From NCBI GenBank assembly GCA_013215865.1, contig JABSQL010000233.1, positions 1-22,427 on the forward strand: DNA of 22,427 bases. The letters run 5' to 3'. The notes below the pieces were generated by a model. It did no database searches and was not told where the DNA came from. It saw only the letters and a program-made list of their open reading frames with translations. The DNA comes from Candidatus Margulisiibacteriota bacterium. Its GTDB lineage: Bacteria > Margulisbacteria > Marinamargulisbacteria > DT-59. Within the stretch, counting starts at the first letter, position 1, and each line of letters begins with the position of its first letter. Both the position numbers and the translations under genes were made by a program. Below are positions 8,350-15,938 of the stretch, one piece after another.

Positions 8350-9471
8350 ATTATCAAAAAAATTATATCTTCTAGACAATCAGCCCCAATATTTGGATTT
8401 TCATCAGATGTAAAGATATTTGGGCATTATAAAACAAAATTATTAAAGGATGCCGTCAAGACTGGTTCCGTCAATAATATAGATTATAGTAGCTACAAAG
8501 AATACAGGTCCGTTTGTAAAAATTGTGCTCTAAAACACTTTCCAGAGCTATTCGAATCTACCCCTCAAAAGAAAATATTTAAACTCAAAGGAAACATTGC
8601 TTTTGAACTGATTAATGGAATCTTGAAAGTCACAGATATTAAAAATAAAAAGGATATATTGATTCTCGCCAAGAAGATTAAGATTTTCTTGGACTCTATT
8701 TTTAACTTTAAGTTCTCTGGAAAAACCAGAAAAACAAGTCCTGAGCCCATGAGTACTTTGAAAGACCCTTATAAAGCTTATTTCTTTTCAAGTCGTGCCA
8801 AGACTCAAGCGGCTTTGATAGAACATAATAAATCTCAATATAAATTGGATTTTGTGCCTTCTTCTTTTACTTGCCCCTTATCACAATCAGTTCAACATGA
8901 GCATAACCAAGAAAAACAGATTGAACATATAGAAGATGAGTCAGATATTTTCGAGAAATTACTGGCTGCTGTTTACATTCTGAATAAACTAAAGCCTGAA
9001 GGAAAAACAAATCCTTTTGGGGATAAATTTTTTGATTTATCTCTTGAATTTAGGAAAGATTTGGGAACAAATCCAAATCTAAAGACAAGTAAACGTTTCA
9101 TTTTTGCTAAGAAAGAGCTCATGGTTGAATTATTAAGTGACATCAGGAACCTAATATTCCTTTGTAAGACATGTAATACATCTAAACCTAAAAACGGTGG
9201 ATGGACCAAAGCAATGGAGTCAGATCCTTTTAAGACTGTTGTGGGAAACAATTTAAAGCAAGAAATGGCAAAGGACTTAGAAAAGAAGCCTTATGAACGA
9301 CCCATTATAAACTTTGTTTGTACAGAAAAGTTTCAAGCTGAAATACTGAATTCTTTTAAAGATAATGAAGAAAGGCTAGAGTTAATTGCAGCTAAGAAGT
9401 CCTTAGAAAAACTAGCGAAAAAACAAGGAATAACACTTGAGGCACTCATTCAAAAAATACGAGATATTTAG
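8350..9471 (+). CDS. Putative HNH-type endonuclease, probable ATT start
   Basis: The frame opens after TAG at 8329 and stays open to 9471, but contains no ATG, GTG or TTG until TTG at 8623, which has no ribosome binding site. GGGAGG at 8338-8343 is 6 nt before ATT at 8350, so an ATT start giving 373 residues is the best model. The first 91 residues look coding and hold a Cys pair (VCKNC, Cys56/Cys59). Later comes FTCPLSQSVQHEHN...IEHIEDES (from about 173) and LIFLCKTCNTSKPKNG (Cys272/Cys275), the Cys-flanked His-rich plus C..CN..K pattern of HNH nucleases. A decayed start is the alternative. Confidence 0.6.
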   Translation: MIKKIISSRQSAPIFGFSSDVKIFGHYKTKLLKDAVKTGSVNNIDYSSYKEYRSVCKNCALKHFPELFESTPQKKIFKLKGNIAFELINGILKVTDIKNKKDILILAKKIKIFLDSIFNFKFSGKTRKTSPEPMSTLKDPYKAYFFSSRAKTQAALIEHNKSQYKLDFVPSSFTCPLSQSVQHEHNQEKQIEHIEDESDIFEKLLAAVYILNKLKPEGKTNPFGDKFFDLSLEFRKDLGTNPNLKTSKRFIFAKKELMVELLSDIRNLIFLCKTCNTSKPKNGGWTKAMESDPFKTVVGNNLKQEMAKDLEKKPYERPIINFVCTEKFQAEILNSFKDNEERLELIAAKKSLEKLAKKQGITLEALIQKIRDI

Positions 9472-9594
9472 ATTGAGAAAGGGCAAATAACTTCTTCAAA
9501 AGAACCCGAAATACTAATTTATTTTCTTGGATAAATCATCTCTTTTAACCCGTTCTAGTACAACTTACCAATTAAATTTTCTATAAATCTTGCT

Positions 9595-10125
9595 TCAAGA
9601 ATTTCTCCCCAGATCCCTACAGTTTTCCAAATCATTAGCGAAAGACAAAAAAGATTTTTTATCATTTGGATCCAATTTGCAGCCTTTAATAGCCTCCTTA
9701 TACATTTCTATTTCGGAATAGCGTTCTTCATTTTTCTTTATGAACCAAACCATGTAAGCCTTCATCTTCGATGACATCATGTCCATTCTTCTAGTCATTT
9801 CTGTACACATAAAAAGTAGAAGAGTATTCGACTTTTCATCAAACTCAATTGTTTCGTTCATGTCTCTATCAGCATGCTTGAAAAAACTTCTATCGCGTCT
9901 TAAGTCTTTCTGAAATTTCTTTTTATCCTCTTCCTGTAATATATTTTCATAATCCTCAATCTTCTCAAGGTTATCATCCGAATTGAAAATATCGTATAGT
10001 ATCAAATGAGCTGCCCCACATAATGTATGTATTGATACAGTGTCCGCATCTTCAAAGAAAAGGCGGATTGCTGTATCCAACTGCCGTCTAACTGCCTCTA
10101 TTTTACTTATTTGTTCAACACACAT
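9595..10125 (-). CDS. Conserved hypothetical protein downstream of dnaB, 176 residues
   Basis: Soluble helical protein. The N-terminal segment KIEAVRRQLDTAIRLFFEDADTVSIHTLCGAAHLILYDI recalls a family of uncharacterised proteobacterial proteins with a conserved 'RQLDTAIRLFF...SIHTL.GAAH' start, known to me only as hypothetical. The central FFKHADRD may form a conserved HxD element. Its ATG is 5 nt after the dnaB stop with no good ribosome binding site, so it is probably translationally coupled to dnaB as the last gene of the replication operon. The role is unknown. Confidence 0.75.
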   Translation of the reverse strand: MCVEQISKIEAVRRQLDTAIRLFFEDADTVSIHTLCGAAHLILYDIFNSDDNLEKIEDYENILQEEDKKKFQKDLRRDRSFFKHADRDMNETIEFDEKSNTLLLFMCTEMTRRMDMMSSKMKAYMVWFIKKNEERYSEIEMYKEAIKGCKLDPNDKKSFLSFANDLENCRDLGRNS

Positions 10126-10130
10126 CTAAC

Positions 10131-11465
10131 TTAATTCAAAACCTTAGTCATTTCCGCATCAACAAAACAAGACACGTCTCGACGATAAATCAGATTCACT
10201 TTTCCGGTTGGGCCATTACGATGCTTTGATATAATCACTTCAACCTCACTATAATTCTTGATAGGGCTTTGAATCTCTGCGGTTTCAAAATAATCATCTC
10301 TGTGAAGAAACATAACTATATCTGATGTCTGTTCGATTTCACCTGTCTCCCTAAGATCACTTAATTGTGGCCGCTTATCAGAACGCTGTTCCAATGATCT
10401 ACTTAACTGAGATAAGGCAATAATCGAGATATTCATTTCCTTTGCAAAGGCTTTTAAGTCTCTGACAATTTCTGAAACTTCCTGGAACCTACTCTCCACT
10501 TTTCTTTGTGCGGAACGCATCAATTGTAGGTAGTCTATGATGATCATCTTGATTCCATTTTTGGCTACCATTTGTCTTGTAATCGCCCTCATTTCGGTCA
10601 TCGTAAGGCTACCTGTTTCTTCAATATGCAATGGTAGTTTTGATAATTTTCCAATTGATTTATCAATATCATTTAAATCTTTTTCGGAAATATCATTGTT
10701 CTGGAATTTTTGAGAATCAATGCGTGTATCATAGGAAAGCATCCGACTTCCCAATTGCTCCGAAGACATCTCTAAACTAAAAAATAGGACAGGGACATTC
10801 TTCTTTGCTGCATTCATTGCAAAATTGAGTGCAAAAGCTGTTTTCCCCACTGATGGTCGTGCCGCCAGTATAACCAAATCAGATGGCTTAAATCCTGATA
10901 TAAATTTACTAAGATCTCTAAATCCGGTACCTATACCCTTGTCACTGTCTGGTGAAATGACTTTTTCTCGTACTTCTGCAAGTATTGTATCTAGACTTTT
11001 AACACGTTTTCTTAATTTTTGGCTGGACGCATCTAGAATACTCTTTTGCACATTTTCCAAAACTTCTTCAATTTCTATGGATTCATTATTGATATTCTTT
11101 GAAATATTGGCCCCCAACTCCCCTATCCTTCGTCGAATCCCTTTATCAATCACAATATTGGCGTAATGTTCTACATTAGAAGCCGAAGGAACTGAATCTA
11201 ATATATCTGCTAAATATGATTTCCCCCCTACTCCCACAAGCAAATCATGCTTGTTCATCAAATTGCTCAACGTGATTATATCTACCGGTGTGTTGTGATG
11301 ATGTAATTCCAATATGCCACAAAAAATAGTCTGATGCGCTTCCACACTGAAATGGAATTCTTTCAACCTATCAGCAACAGCATCTATAGCCGTAGGAGAC
11401 ATCATCATTGCCCCTAATACAGACCTCTCAGAATCATGATCATGCAGTGCTAATACTTCAGTCAT
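10131..11465 (-). CDS. dnaB: DnaB-family replicative DNA helicase (plasmid copy)
   Basis: 444 residues from ATG 11465. The N-terminal DnaB domain (about 5-110: ERSVLGAMMMSPTAID) is followed by a linker and the RecA-like ATPase domain, with Walker A ARPSVGKTAFA at about 200, Walker B IIIDYLQLM, and RFQEVSEIVRDLKAFAKEMNISIIALSQLSR. A slightly unusual SDLRETGEIEQTSD replaces the common SDLRESGSIEQDAD. An in-frame ATG 10 codons upstream exists, but AAGGAGGG sits 8 nt before the chosen ATG. It overlaps the end of the replication-protein gene by 8 nt (ATGACTGA). It unwinds DNA at the plasmid fork and may make replication partly host-independent. Confidence 0.95.
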   Translation of the reverse strand: MTEVLALHDHDSERSVLGAMMMSPTAIDAVADRLKEFHFSVEAHQTIFCGILELHHHNTPVDIITLSNLMNKHDLLVGVGGKSYLADILDSVPSASNVEHYANIVIDKGIRRRIGELGANISKNINNESIEIEEVLENVQKSILDASSQKLRKRVKSLDTILAEVREKVISPDSDKGIGTGFRDLSKFISGFKPSDLVILAARPSVGKTAFALNFAMNAAKKNVPVLFFSLEMSSEQLGSRMLSYDTRIDSQKFQNNDISEKDLNDIDKSIGKLSKLPLHIEETGSLTMTEMRAITRQMVAKNGIKMIIIDYLQLMRSAQRKVESRFQEVSEIVRDLKAFAKEMNISIIALSQLSRSLEQRSDKRPQLSDLRETGEIEQTSDIVMFLHRDDYFETAEIQSPIKNYSEVEVIISKHRNGPTGKVNLIYRRDVSCFVDAEMTKVLN

Positions 11466-12282
11466 TTTCATACCCTCCTTGCGTTTGTGCGGCAAATATT
11501 TTCTCTAAGCTTCTCTTTTTTTCTTCCACCTCATGAAGAACCGTTTGATCTATTCTTTTTTTCTCGTCGTATTGGTACTCATCACAAAGGGCAGAATATA
11601 GTAACCCAGCAGGACTTTCTGTCGTCTTTTTTCGTAGATCTCGATCCATTGAAAGTTTGTATCTATTCTCCAGCTGGGTGATGTATTTCTGAATCCTTTC
11701 ATCATCGAATCGCTGTTGAAGCATCCGCCAAGATTTTTTAGAAATGAATTTAAACGGTGAGCGCTTTGAAAAATTATAAGCAACAACTTTTTCAGTGTTA
11801 GTTGTTATATTTTGTTTATATATATATACGGGCGAGGGAACCCTGTACGGTTTTGGGCTGGTGGGTGTTTGGGGTGTCTGAACATTTTCCTGCTTGGAGC
11901 GTTCAGGGTCTTTTTCAATAGAAACTGATTTTGGTTGATCGATATACCCGTAATGAACGCCTCTTTTAAAGCAATATATATTCTCTCCTCCCTCTTGAGG
12001 AATAATTTCGAGAAAATCTTTTAGTTGAGATAGTATTCTTTTTCTTCCCCTAACAGATAAATTAAAAGTTTCCTCAATTGTCTTGTTACTTGTAACTAAT
12101 TGATTGTGGGCGACTCGAACAAATTCGGTTCTATTCCTATTGGATGCAACGAGTTTCCCTGCAAATGAAATATAGAAAAAACACGCTTTTTCATCTATCT
12201 CCCCAGATCGAAGTTTAGGCTCAAAAATAGAGTAAATATCCTCCATTTTAATGTATGGTGTAGAAATTGAATTATTTGACAT
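11458..12282 (-). CDS. Putative plasmid replication protein (initiator or helicase-loader-like)
   Basis: 274 residues. Residues 25-120 look like a winged-helix domain (LVASNRNRTEFVRVAHNQLVTSNKTIEETF...VRGRKRILSQLKDFLEII). A Pro/Thr-rich linker (about 125-160) leads to a basic, helical C-terminal domain ending SPAGLLYSALCDEYQ, a motif type common in plasmid replication and primosome-like proteins. The gene overlaps dnaB and lies downstream of parB, which is the main argument for a replication role. I cannot assign a named Rep family. The start has no strong ribosome binding site, consistent with control through the leader and antisense RNA upstream. Confidence 0.65.
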   Translation of the reverse strand: MSNNSISTPYIKMEDIYSIFEPKLRSGEIDEKACFFYISFAGKLVASNRNRTEFVRVAHNQLVTSNKTIEETFNLSVRGRKRILSQLKDFLEIIPQEGGENIYCFKRGVHYGYIDQPKSVSIEKDPERSKQENVQTPQTPTSPKPYRVPSPVYIYKQNITTNTEKVVAYNFSKRSPFKFISKKSWRMLQQRFDDERIQKYITQLENRYKLSMDRDLRKKTTESPAGLLYSALCDEYQYDEKKRIDQTVLHEVEEKKRSLEKIFAAQTQGGYEND

Positions 12283-12327
12283 AGCTCATTTTTGTCTGTT
12301 TTAAAGGTAAAAAGATCCCAAGTATTC

Positions 12328-12356
12328 TTGACAATAATTCAATTTTTGGATATTAT
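12328..12356 (+). promoter_or_regulatory. Sigma-70 promoter of the antisense RNA
   Basis: TTGACA at 12328-12333, exact 17-bp spacer, TATTAT at 12351-12356, giving a start near 12362. It points opposite to repA, and no plus-strand gene follows before the terminator at 12411. Confidence 0.75.
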
Positions 12357-12361
12357 GGTAA

Positions 12362-12449
12362 GTATATTGAATTAAAACCGCACCAAATTGGTTTTTTTCT
12401 ATTTATTGGGACTCCATTAAGCGTTTACTTAATGGAGTTTTTCTTTTTT
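12362..12449 (+). ncRNA. Predicted antisense RNA to the repA leader
   Basis: A consensus promoter and an intrinsic terminator define an ~85-nt transcript with no ORF, lying on the strand opposite the parB-repA intercistronic region. It would contain a small hairpin (AAAACC...GGTTTT around 12375-12397) and the terminator stem with loop CGTTTA. It is fully complementary to the repA leader, including the tiny leader ORF end. Counter-transcribed RNAs that limit replication-protein synthesis are established in many plasmid families; that function here is inference from position, size and signals. Confidence 0.65.
12411..12449 (+). terminator. Rho-independent terminator of the antisense RNA
   Basis: A perfect 11-bp stem ACTCCATTAAG / CTTAATGGAGT with loop CGTTTA, followed by a T-rich run (12438-12449). 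On the minus strand the same hairpin lacks a T-tail, so it works rightward only and there forms a leader stem-loop in repA mRNA. Confidence 0.85.
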
Positions 12450-12473
12450 AGTCTTGTTCAACAAACATCCTCC
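12429..12473 (-). CDS. Possible repA leader peptide, 10 codons
   Basis: On the minus strand AAAGGAGG (12476-12469) precedes TTG at 12461 by about 7 nt, opening a ten-codon frame (LNKTKKEKLH) whose TAA lies inside the left arm of the leader hairpin (a TTG one codon earlier is an alternative). The ribosome binding site is much stronger than that of repA itself. Leader-peptide translation that opens a downstream rep site is known in IncFII/IncB-type plasmids; here it is inferred. Confidence 0.4.
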   Translation of the reverse strand, partial: GGCLLNKTKKEKLH

Positions 12474-12489
12474 TTTGTTAGTTTTATTA

Positions 12490-12533
12490 AAGCCCTAAGG
12501 ACTTCATAGTACGCTTTTTTTAAACGCACTATG
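12490..12533. repeat. Two inverted repeats just after parB (leader hairpins or parS candidate)
   Basis: CATAGTACGC... (from 12505) and AAACGCACTATG (to 12533) form, on the minus-strand RNA, a 12-bp stem with two G-U pairs and an A-rich loop. A second small stem, AAGCCC-TAA-GGACTT, is at 12490-12504. No T-tail follows in the leftward direction, so neither is an ordinary terminator. They may be leader structures of repA mRNA or, as DNA, a ParB-binding centromere; neither is proven. Confidence 0.4.
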
Positions 12534-12539
12534 GAACCC

Positions 12540-13352
12540 TTACTCATTTTCGATCCTTTTTCTAGCTTCTTCTATGAAATCTTCACATATTTTAATTTTT
12601 CTTTCAAGATCTTCTTGAGATTCTCTATTATGAATTTTCATTCTTAAAGCGATTGAATTTTTATAATTCTTGATACCATCGGATGTATCGTATCTTGTTT
12701 TTGAGGCAGATGATTTGGAAGCCTTCGGGGGTGACCCATTGATTATAAGAAACTCTTTTTCATCATCTGTTAGAGCCAAGAAATCATCTATATCTCGATA
12801 GGATGCGTTCACACTCGCTAAATATTCTTTATGTGCTTGAGGAATTCGATATATTCTGAATAATCTCTCCGTTTGTCGAAGAGAAATATTAAGCAATTTT
12901 GCCATTTCTTTTTGTGTCATTTTGCTTGTTTTAGAAAGCTCACTTTTAAGTATATAAATGGCATCAGCTTCTTCTAAAGGCGTAAGGTTATCTCTATGCT
13001 TATTCTCAGATATCTGAGAACGAATAATATCTTCCTTAGATTTTTTATGAGAAACAATTCGACTGGGTATATTTTTAAGTTTAAGAAATTCATAAGCTCT
13101 ATAACGACGACCACCCACGATTAGATTATAGGTGCCATGCTTATCCGGCTCTTTAGAAACCACGATAGGATGATGTAAACCGTGGGTATCAATGTCTTTG
13201 GCAAGCTGCTTTATGGACTCCTTATTAAAATATTTTCGGACCTGTGGTGGACACTGAATGCTGTCTAATGGTATTTGAATAACAATGTCGTCTGTATTGT
13301 TTGATAAGGCTTCTTTGGCAACATGAACAGGCATTTTGAATTTTTTACTCAT
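12540..13352 (-). CDS. parB: ParB-family partition protein
   Basis: 270 residues. The N-terminal ParB/Srx domain has IPLDSIQCPPQVRKYF, LAKDIDTHGLHHPIVV, GGRRYRAYEFLKLKNIPSRIV (the G-RR-R CTP-binding motif) and SENKHRDNLTPLEEADAI (box II). A central helix-turn-helix follows (about 140-180: MTQKEMAKLLNISLRQTERLFRI). The C-terminus is charged and helical, suitable for dimerisation. It overlaps parA by 4 nt. It binds a plasmid centromere and stimulates the ParA ATPase so that sister plasmids segregate; a candidate inverted repeat lies immediately after its stop codon. Confidence 0.93.
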   Translation of the reverse strand: MSKKFKMPVHVAKEALSNNTDDIVIQIPLDSIQCPPQVRKYFNKESIKQLAKDIDTHGLHHPIVVSKEPDKHGTYNLIVGGRRYRAYEFLKLKNIPSRIVSHKKSKEDIIRSQISENKHRDNLTPLEEADAIYILKSELSKTSKMTQKEMAKLLNISLRQTERLFRIYRIPQAHKEYLASVNASYRDIDDFLALTDDEKEFLIINGSPPKASKSSASKTRYDTSDGIKNYKNSIALRMKIHNRESQEDLERKIKICEDFIEEARKRIENE

Positions 13353-14182
13353 TTCTTAAATGTCCTTTTGAGAAATTCCCTACCTAGAGCTTGATAGTTT
13401 CGGGATCCAAGACTTGTCGGAGAATAAGTTATGACAGGCTGTTTATGATAAGTCGCCTTTTCAATTTCAGTATTCTTACGAATGGACTGTTCAAGCAATA
13501 AGTCTCCTTTTTCTCTTCTCATCAGTTCCTTAGCTTCTTTGTGTACAGATTCAAGAGGTTGATATCTAACAAAAAACATACCTGCAATACTTGTGTGGAT
13601 ATCAAATAACTTTTGTAGTCTTAGTATTGTTTTATCTAAAATTGATACACCCTCCATTGAAAATAAGCTAGCATCTAATGGGATCAATAAATAATCTGAA
13701 GCAATAATTGCATTAGTTGTCAGGACACCTAAGCTGGGCGGACAGTCGATCAATATATATGCGTATTGACTTAAAAAATCCTGGTTGTGGTTGATAATTC
13801 TTTTAAGGATGGTTTCTCGACTTGTAGCATTTAGCAGTTCATATTCTGCGGTACTAACAAGAGAGTTAGCGGGAAAAATGTCAACATTTTCGATTGTAGA
13901 TGGTTTAACAAGAACGTCCATTGGATATTCTTGAGAATCGTGAGTAATAGTAATGCCTGAATACTCAAGTAGTTTATGATAAATAGAAGATTCACCATCA
14001 CATTTTCTATATAAAACGAGAGTTGCATTTGCTTGATGATCAAAATCAATGACCAATACCTTCTTTTTTATTTTTCTCAATTTTGGAGAATCAGCAATGA
14101 CAGCAGAAAGGTTTATAACAGATGTTGTTTTTCCCACCCCACCTTTATGATTTACAATGCTAACGACTATTGGTTTTTTCAT
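13349..14182 (-). CDS. parA: ParA-family partition ATPase
   Basis: 277 residues. The deviant Walker A NHKGGVGKTTSVINL (about 12-26) carries the signature Lys of Mrp/MinD-type ATPases. Walker A' VLVIDFDHQANAT and Walker B ILIDCPPSLGVLTTNAI follow, then the LIPLDASLFSMEGVSIL loop. There is no long N-terminal HTH extension, so it is a type-Ib-like/short ParA; the DNA-binding function may instead be carried by the small MerR-like protein whose gene overlaps the start by 23 nt. It drives plasmid segregation with ParB on the nucleoid. Confidence 0.95.
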   Translation of the reverse strand: MKKPIVVSIVNHKGGVGKTTSVINLSAVIADSPKLRKIKKKVLVIDFDHQANATLVLYRKCDGESSIYHKLLEYSGITITHDSQEYPMDVLVKPSTIENVDIFPANSLVSTAEYELLNATSRETILKRIINHNQDFLSQYAYILIDCPPSLGVLTTNAIIASDYLLIPLDASLFSMEGVSILDKTILRLQKLFDIHTSIAGMFFVRYQPLESVHKEAKELMRREKGDLLLEQSIRKNTEIEKATYHKQPVITYSPTSLGSRNYQALGREFLKRTFKK

Positions 14183-14390
14183 TTTTTATCGTATCCCACT
14201 TACTCTTTTTTTTTCGATTCATTAATACATCTCTAATATGTTCAATTTCGCTAGGTGAGTATATTCTATAACCTGTGGCAGTTCTCCGGGCAGTAGGAAG
14301 CAAGCCGGACAATTCTAATCGTTTTAAATTAGTAACGGAAATATCACACATTAATGCAACCTGCTGGCTCCTATACTCAATTGTTTCCAT
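14160..14390 (-). CDS. Small MerR-like HTH regulator at the head of the par operon
   Basis: 76 residues, just a MerR-type winged HTH: QQVALMCDISVTNLKRLELSGLLPTARRTATGYRIYSPSEIEHI, with the typical G-L-(L/I)-P-x-x-R...GYR-Y wing. It lacks the long coiled coil and effector domain of classical MerR proteins. Its end overlaps parA by 23 nt. The promoter puts transcription initiation at or next to its ATG, with no ribosome binding site, so the mRNA is probably leaderless. The likely job is autoregulation of the par operon or centromere binding; small HTH proteins in par loci can do either. Confidence 0.82.
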   Translation of the reverse strand: METIEYRSQQVALMCDISVTNLKRLELSGLLPTARRTATGYRIYSPSEIEHIRDVLMNRKKKSKWDTIKNEKTNSR

Positions 14391-14397
14391 ACATCAA

Positions 14398-14426
14398 ATA
14401 CTAATTAATATATTTCTTAATGTCAA
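14398..14426 (-). promoter_or_regulatory. Promoter of merR-parA-parB
   Basis: On the minus strand TTGACA (14426-14421), 17-bp spacer, TAGTAT (14403-14398). The last -10 base is 7 nt before the ATG at 14390, so the start of transcription falls at or one base before the start codon. A dyad ATTAA-N8-TTAAT lies in the spacer and is a candidate operator for the MerR-like protein. Confidence 0.75.
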
Positions 14427-14460
14427 GTGGTCGAGTTATGTTGGGCAAATATTTCAATTA

Positions 14461-14490
14461 TTTAAAAACCGCCACGCGTGGAGGGTTTTG
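14461..14490 (-). terminator. Terminator with CCACGCGTGG core (copy 1)
   Basis: CAAAACCCTCCACGCGTGGCGGTTTTTAAA on the minus strand forms a stem AAAACC/GGTTTT around a 10-bp palindrome, followed by T's. It lies 7 nt past the stop of the 96-residue gene. The plus strand also has a T-run after the hairpin, so it may be bidirectional. The same core recurs at 14831-14858. Confidence 0.65.
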
Positions 14491-14497
14491 TTTTTAT

Positions 14498-14788
14498 TTA
14501 CTGGAAATGGTTTGCTATATAGATCCAAATACTTGGAATTAATGTACTATTTACTAACAAGAGGAAGCACTGAAAAGCAATCAATATTACAAGGCATTTT
14601 TCCCAAATAGAAGATCTTTCTTGTTGTTTTCGATTAAGGTGTGAGGAGTAAATCCAAGAGCATATTAAACTCTGGTAATATGATTCAATGCTTGACCCTG
14701 AGGCGTTTTTAATAAGCTTCTTCTCCACATCCGAAAGTTGGAGATTCTCATTTGTTAAAAACTTTATTAGATCTTTTGAGTGAGTCAT
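14498..14788 (-). CDS. Small predicted membrane protein, 96 residues
   Basis: The open frame extends further upstream (to 14893), but that part would run through a terminator hairpin, so ATG 14788 (MTHSKDLIKFLTNENL) is preferred. The first ~60 residues are polar and helical; residues about 66-92 form one hydrophobic segment (LVILIAFQCFLLLV) preceded by a basic RKQQ stretch, indicating a single-pass or tail-anchored protein with a cytoplasmic N-terminus. No family recognised. A terminator directly follows the stop. It sits between the par operon and the nuclease gene. The existence of the gene is plausible, not certain. Confidence 0.5.
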   Translation of the reverse strand: MTHSKDLIKFLTNENLQLSDVEKKLIKNASGSSIESYYQSLICSWIYSSHLNRKQQERSSIWEKCLVILIAFQCFLLLVNSTLIPSIWIYIANHFQ

Positions 14789-14823
14789 GACTATGTTATT
14801 CCCCGTGTTTAAGAAAACTAAAC

Positions 14824-14858
14824 AAGAAGTAAAAACCCGCCACGCGTGGAGGGTTTTG
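14824..14858 (-). terminator. Terminator with CCACGCGTGG core (copy 2)
   Basis: AAAACCC-(T)CCACGCGTGGC-GGGTTTTT on the minus strand, followed by a T-rich stretch. It shares about 25 bp with the copy at 14464-14490, one inserted C apart, in the same orientation. It probably ends transcription of the secreted-nuclease gene 155 bp upstream. Confidence 0.6.
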
Positions 14859-15012
14859 GAAAGGGATGCATCTAGAATCAGGCTGAAAGGCATAGTTTGG
14901 GTAGCCCTGATAGACGTGATCTTTATTTATTCAATATTATAGAGAACCATCTTGGTTACCAAAGAAGCCTTATCAAATACTTGAATTAATAGTGATATTT
15001 AGAAATATATTT

Positions 15013-15867
15013 TTAATTTATCCAAACGGAATCTTTATTAGATTCTAGTTTATTCTCTGTAAGATCATCCAGCGCATGAAAGAAATCCAGGCCCGATCTT
15101 TCTTCAATTTCATCAACGGTTACTTTATGTGAAAGGACTTTACTATTCTTTTCTGTATCCTGATCAAAAATAAAGGCCGCTATTTTCCATGATTGAGGAT
15201 TACCTGTAGATGCATCAACCAATATTTTCCAATAACCAGAAGGGATTTGATGCGGCTCATCTGCTTCAGGCAAAACAAGCATGTCTCTTTCAAAAAGAGG
15301 TCCTGTTATGACATATATATCGTTACCAGAAGATTCCGCCTTACTTCTCACCAATATTTCAAGCTTCTTCCATGAACCCTGATTCAAATCTGATTTCTGA
15401 GGAGTGATATTGGATAGATAATTGGTTTCTTTCCAGTATTCTGTACACTTAAAGCTGGCCAATGGTGCTTGATGGCCACGATCTGTAAAAAGAATTTTAT
15501 TTGCATTCTCATAGTCCCCAGGTTCTAAAGTGTGTTCGGGATCAATCTCAGGGTCTGCTACCCAGTATCTTGATGTATTTTCATCACAATCAAAGTGAGA
15601 GAGAGTCACAATATATGCGACCCAGTCAGCCATTTTAGTGCCATTGTTGGATGATAGAGTGTATATCTTTCGTTTAATATAATAGTTGGATGTAGATGTT
15701 CCTTTGGGGATTCCATATAGGATGTGTGGATGAGCAGAAGGAGTTTCATGTTCAGATTGTAGAAAAGAAAATCCATATATTGAAGTATCGATAGTAAGAA
15801 TAAAGAAAATATTTAGCATAAATAGCTTTAATATTTGGATGGGATGAGATTTAGGATTCATATGCAT
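15013..15867 (-). CDS. Secreted DNA/RNA non-specific endonuclease (NUC family)
   Basis: 284 residues. The N-terminus (about 9-32, LKLFMLNIFFILTIDTSIYG) is a hydrophobic signal peptide or anchor. The core has the NUC hallmark DRGHQAPLASF (about 129), with the catalytic His in DRGH, and TNYLSNITPQKSDLNQGSW, with the Asn-rich metal-binding region; upstream SRYWVADPEI and EHTLEPGDYENAN fit the family. The middle VITGPLFERD and IPSGYWKILVD match the later conserved blocks of Serratia-nuclease-like enzymes. It is expected to degrade DNA and RNA outside the cytoplasm. Two ATGs (codons 1 and 3) are possible starts. It is probably cargo. Confidence 0.88.
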   Translation of the reverse strand: MHMNPKSHPIQILKLFMLNIFFILTIDTSIYGFSFLQSEHETPSAHPHILYGIPKGTSTSNYYIKRKIYTLSSNNGTKMADWVAYIVTLSHFDCDENTSRYWVADPEIDPEHTLEPGDYENANKILFTDRGHQAPLASFKCTEYWKETNYLSNITPQKSDLNQGSWKKLEILVRSKAESSGNDIYVITGPLFERDMLVLPEADEPHQIPSGYWKILVDASTGNPQSWKIAAFIFDQDTEKNSKVLSHKVTVDEIEERSGLDFFHALDDLTENKLESNKDSVWIN

Positions 15868-15938
15868 AGCCTAAATTTTAAACTGAATAGCGAGATTTTG
15901 TTAGTCTGATAGAATCCAAAGTGGTTCCAAATGGCTTC

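Noticed and set aside
10825..11166. 113-codon plus-strand ORF inside dnaB
   Set aside because: Antisense shadow of a clearly coding DnaB frame; no ribosome binding site or family resemblance.
14789..14893. N-terminal extension of the 96-residue membrane protein
   Set aside because: It would translate through the CCACGCGTGG terminator hairpin and its repeated sequence; the internal ATG at 14788 is more likely.
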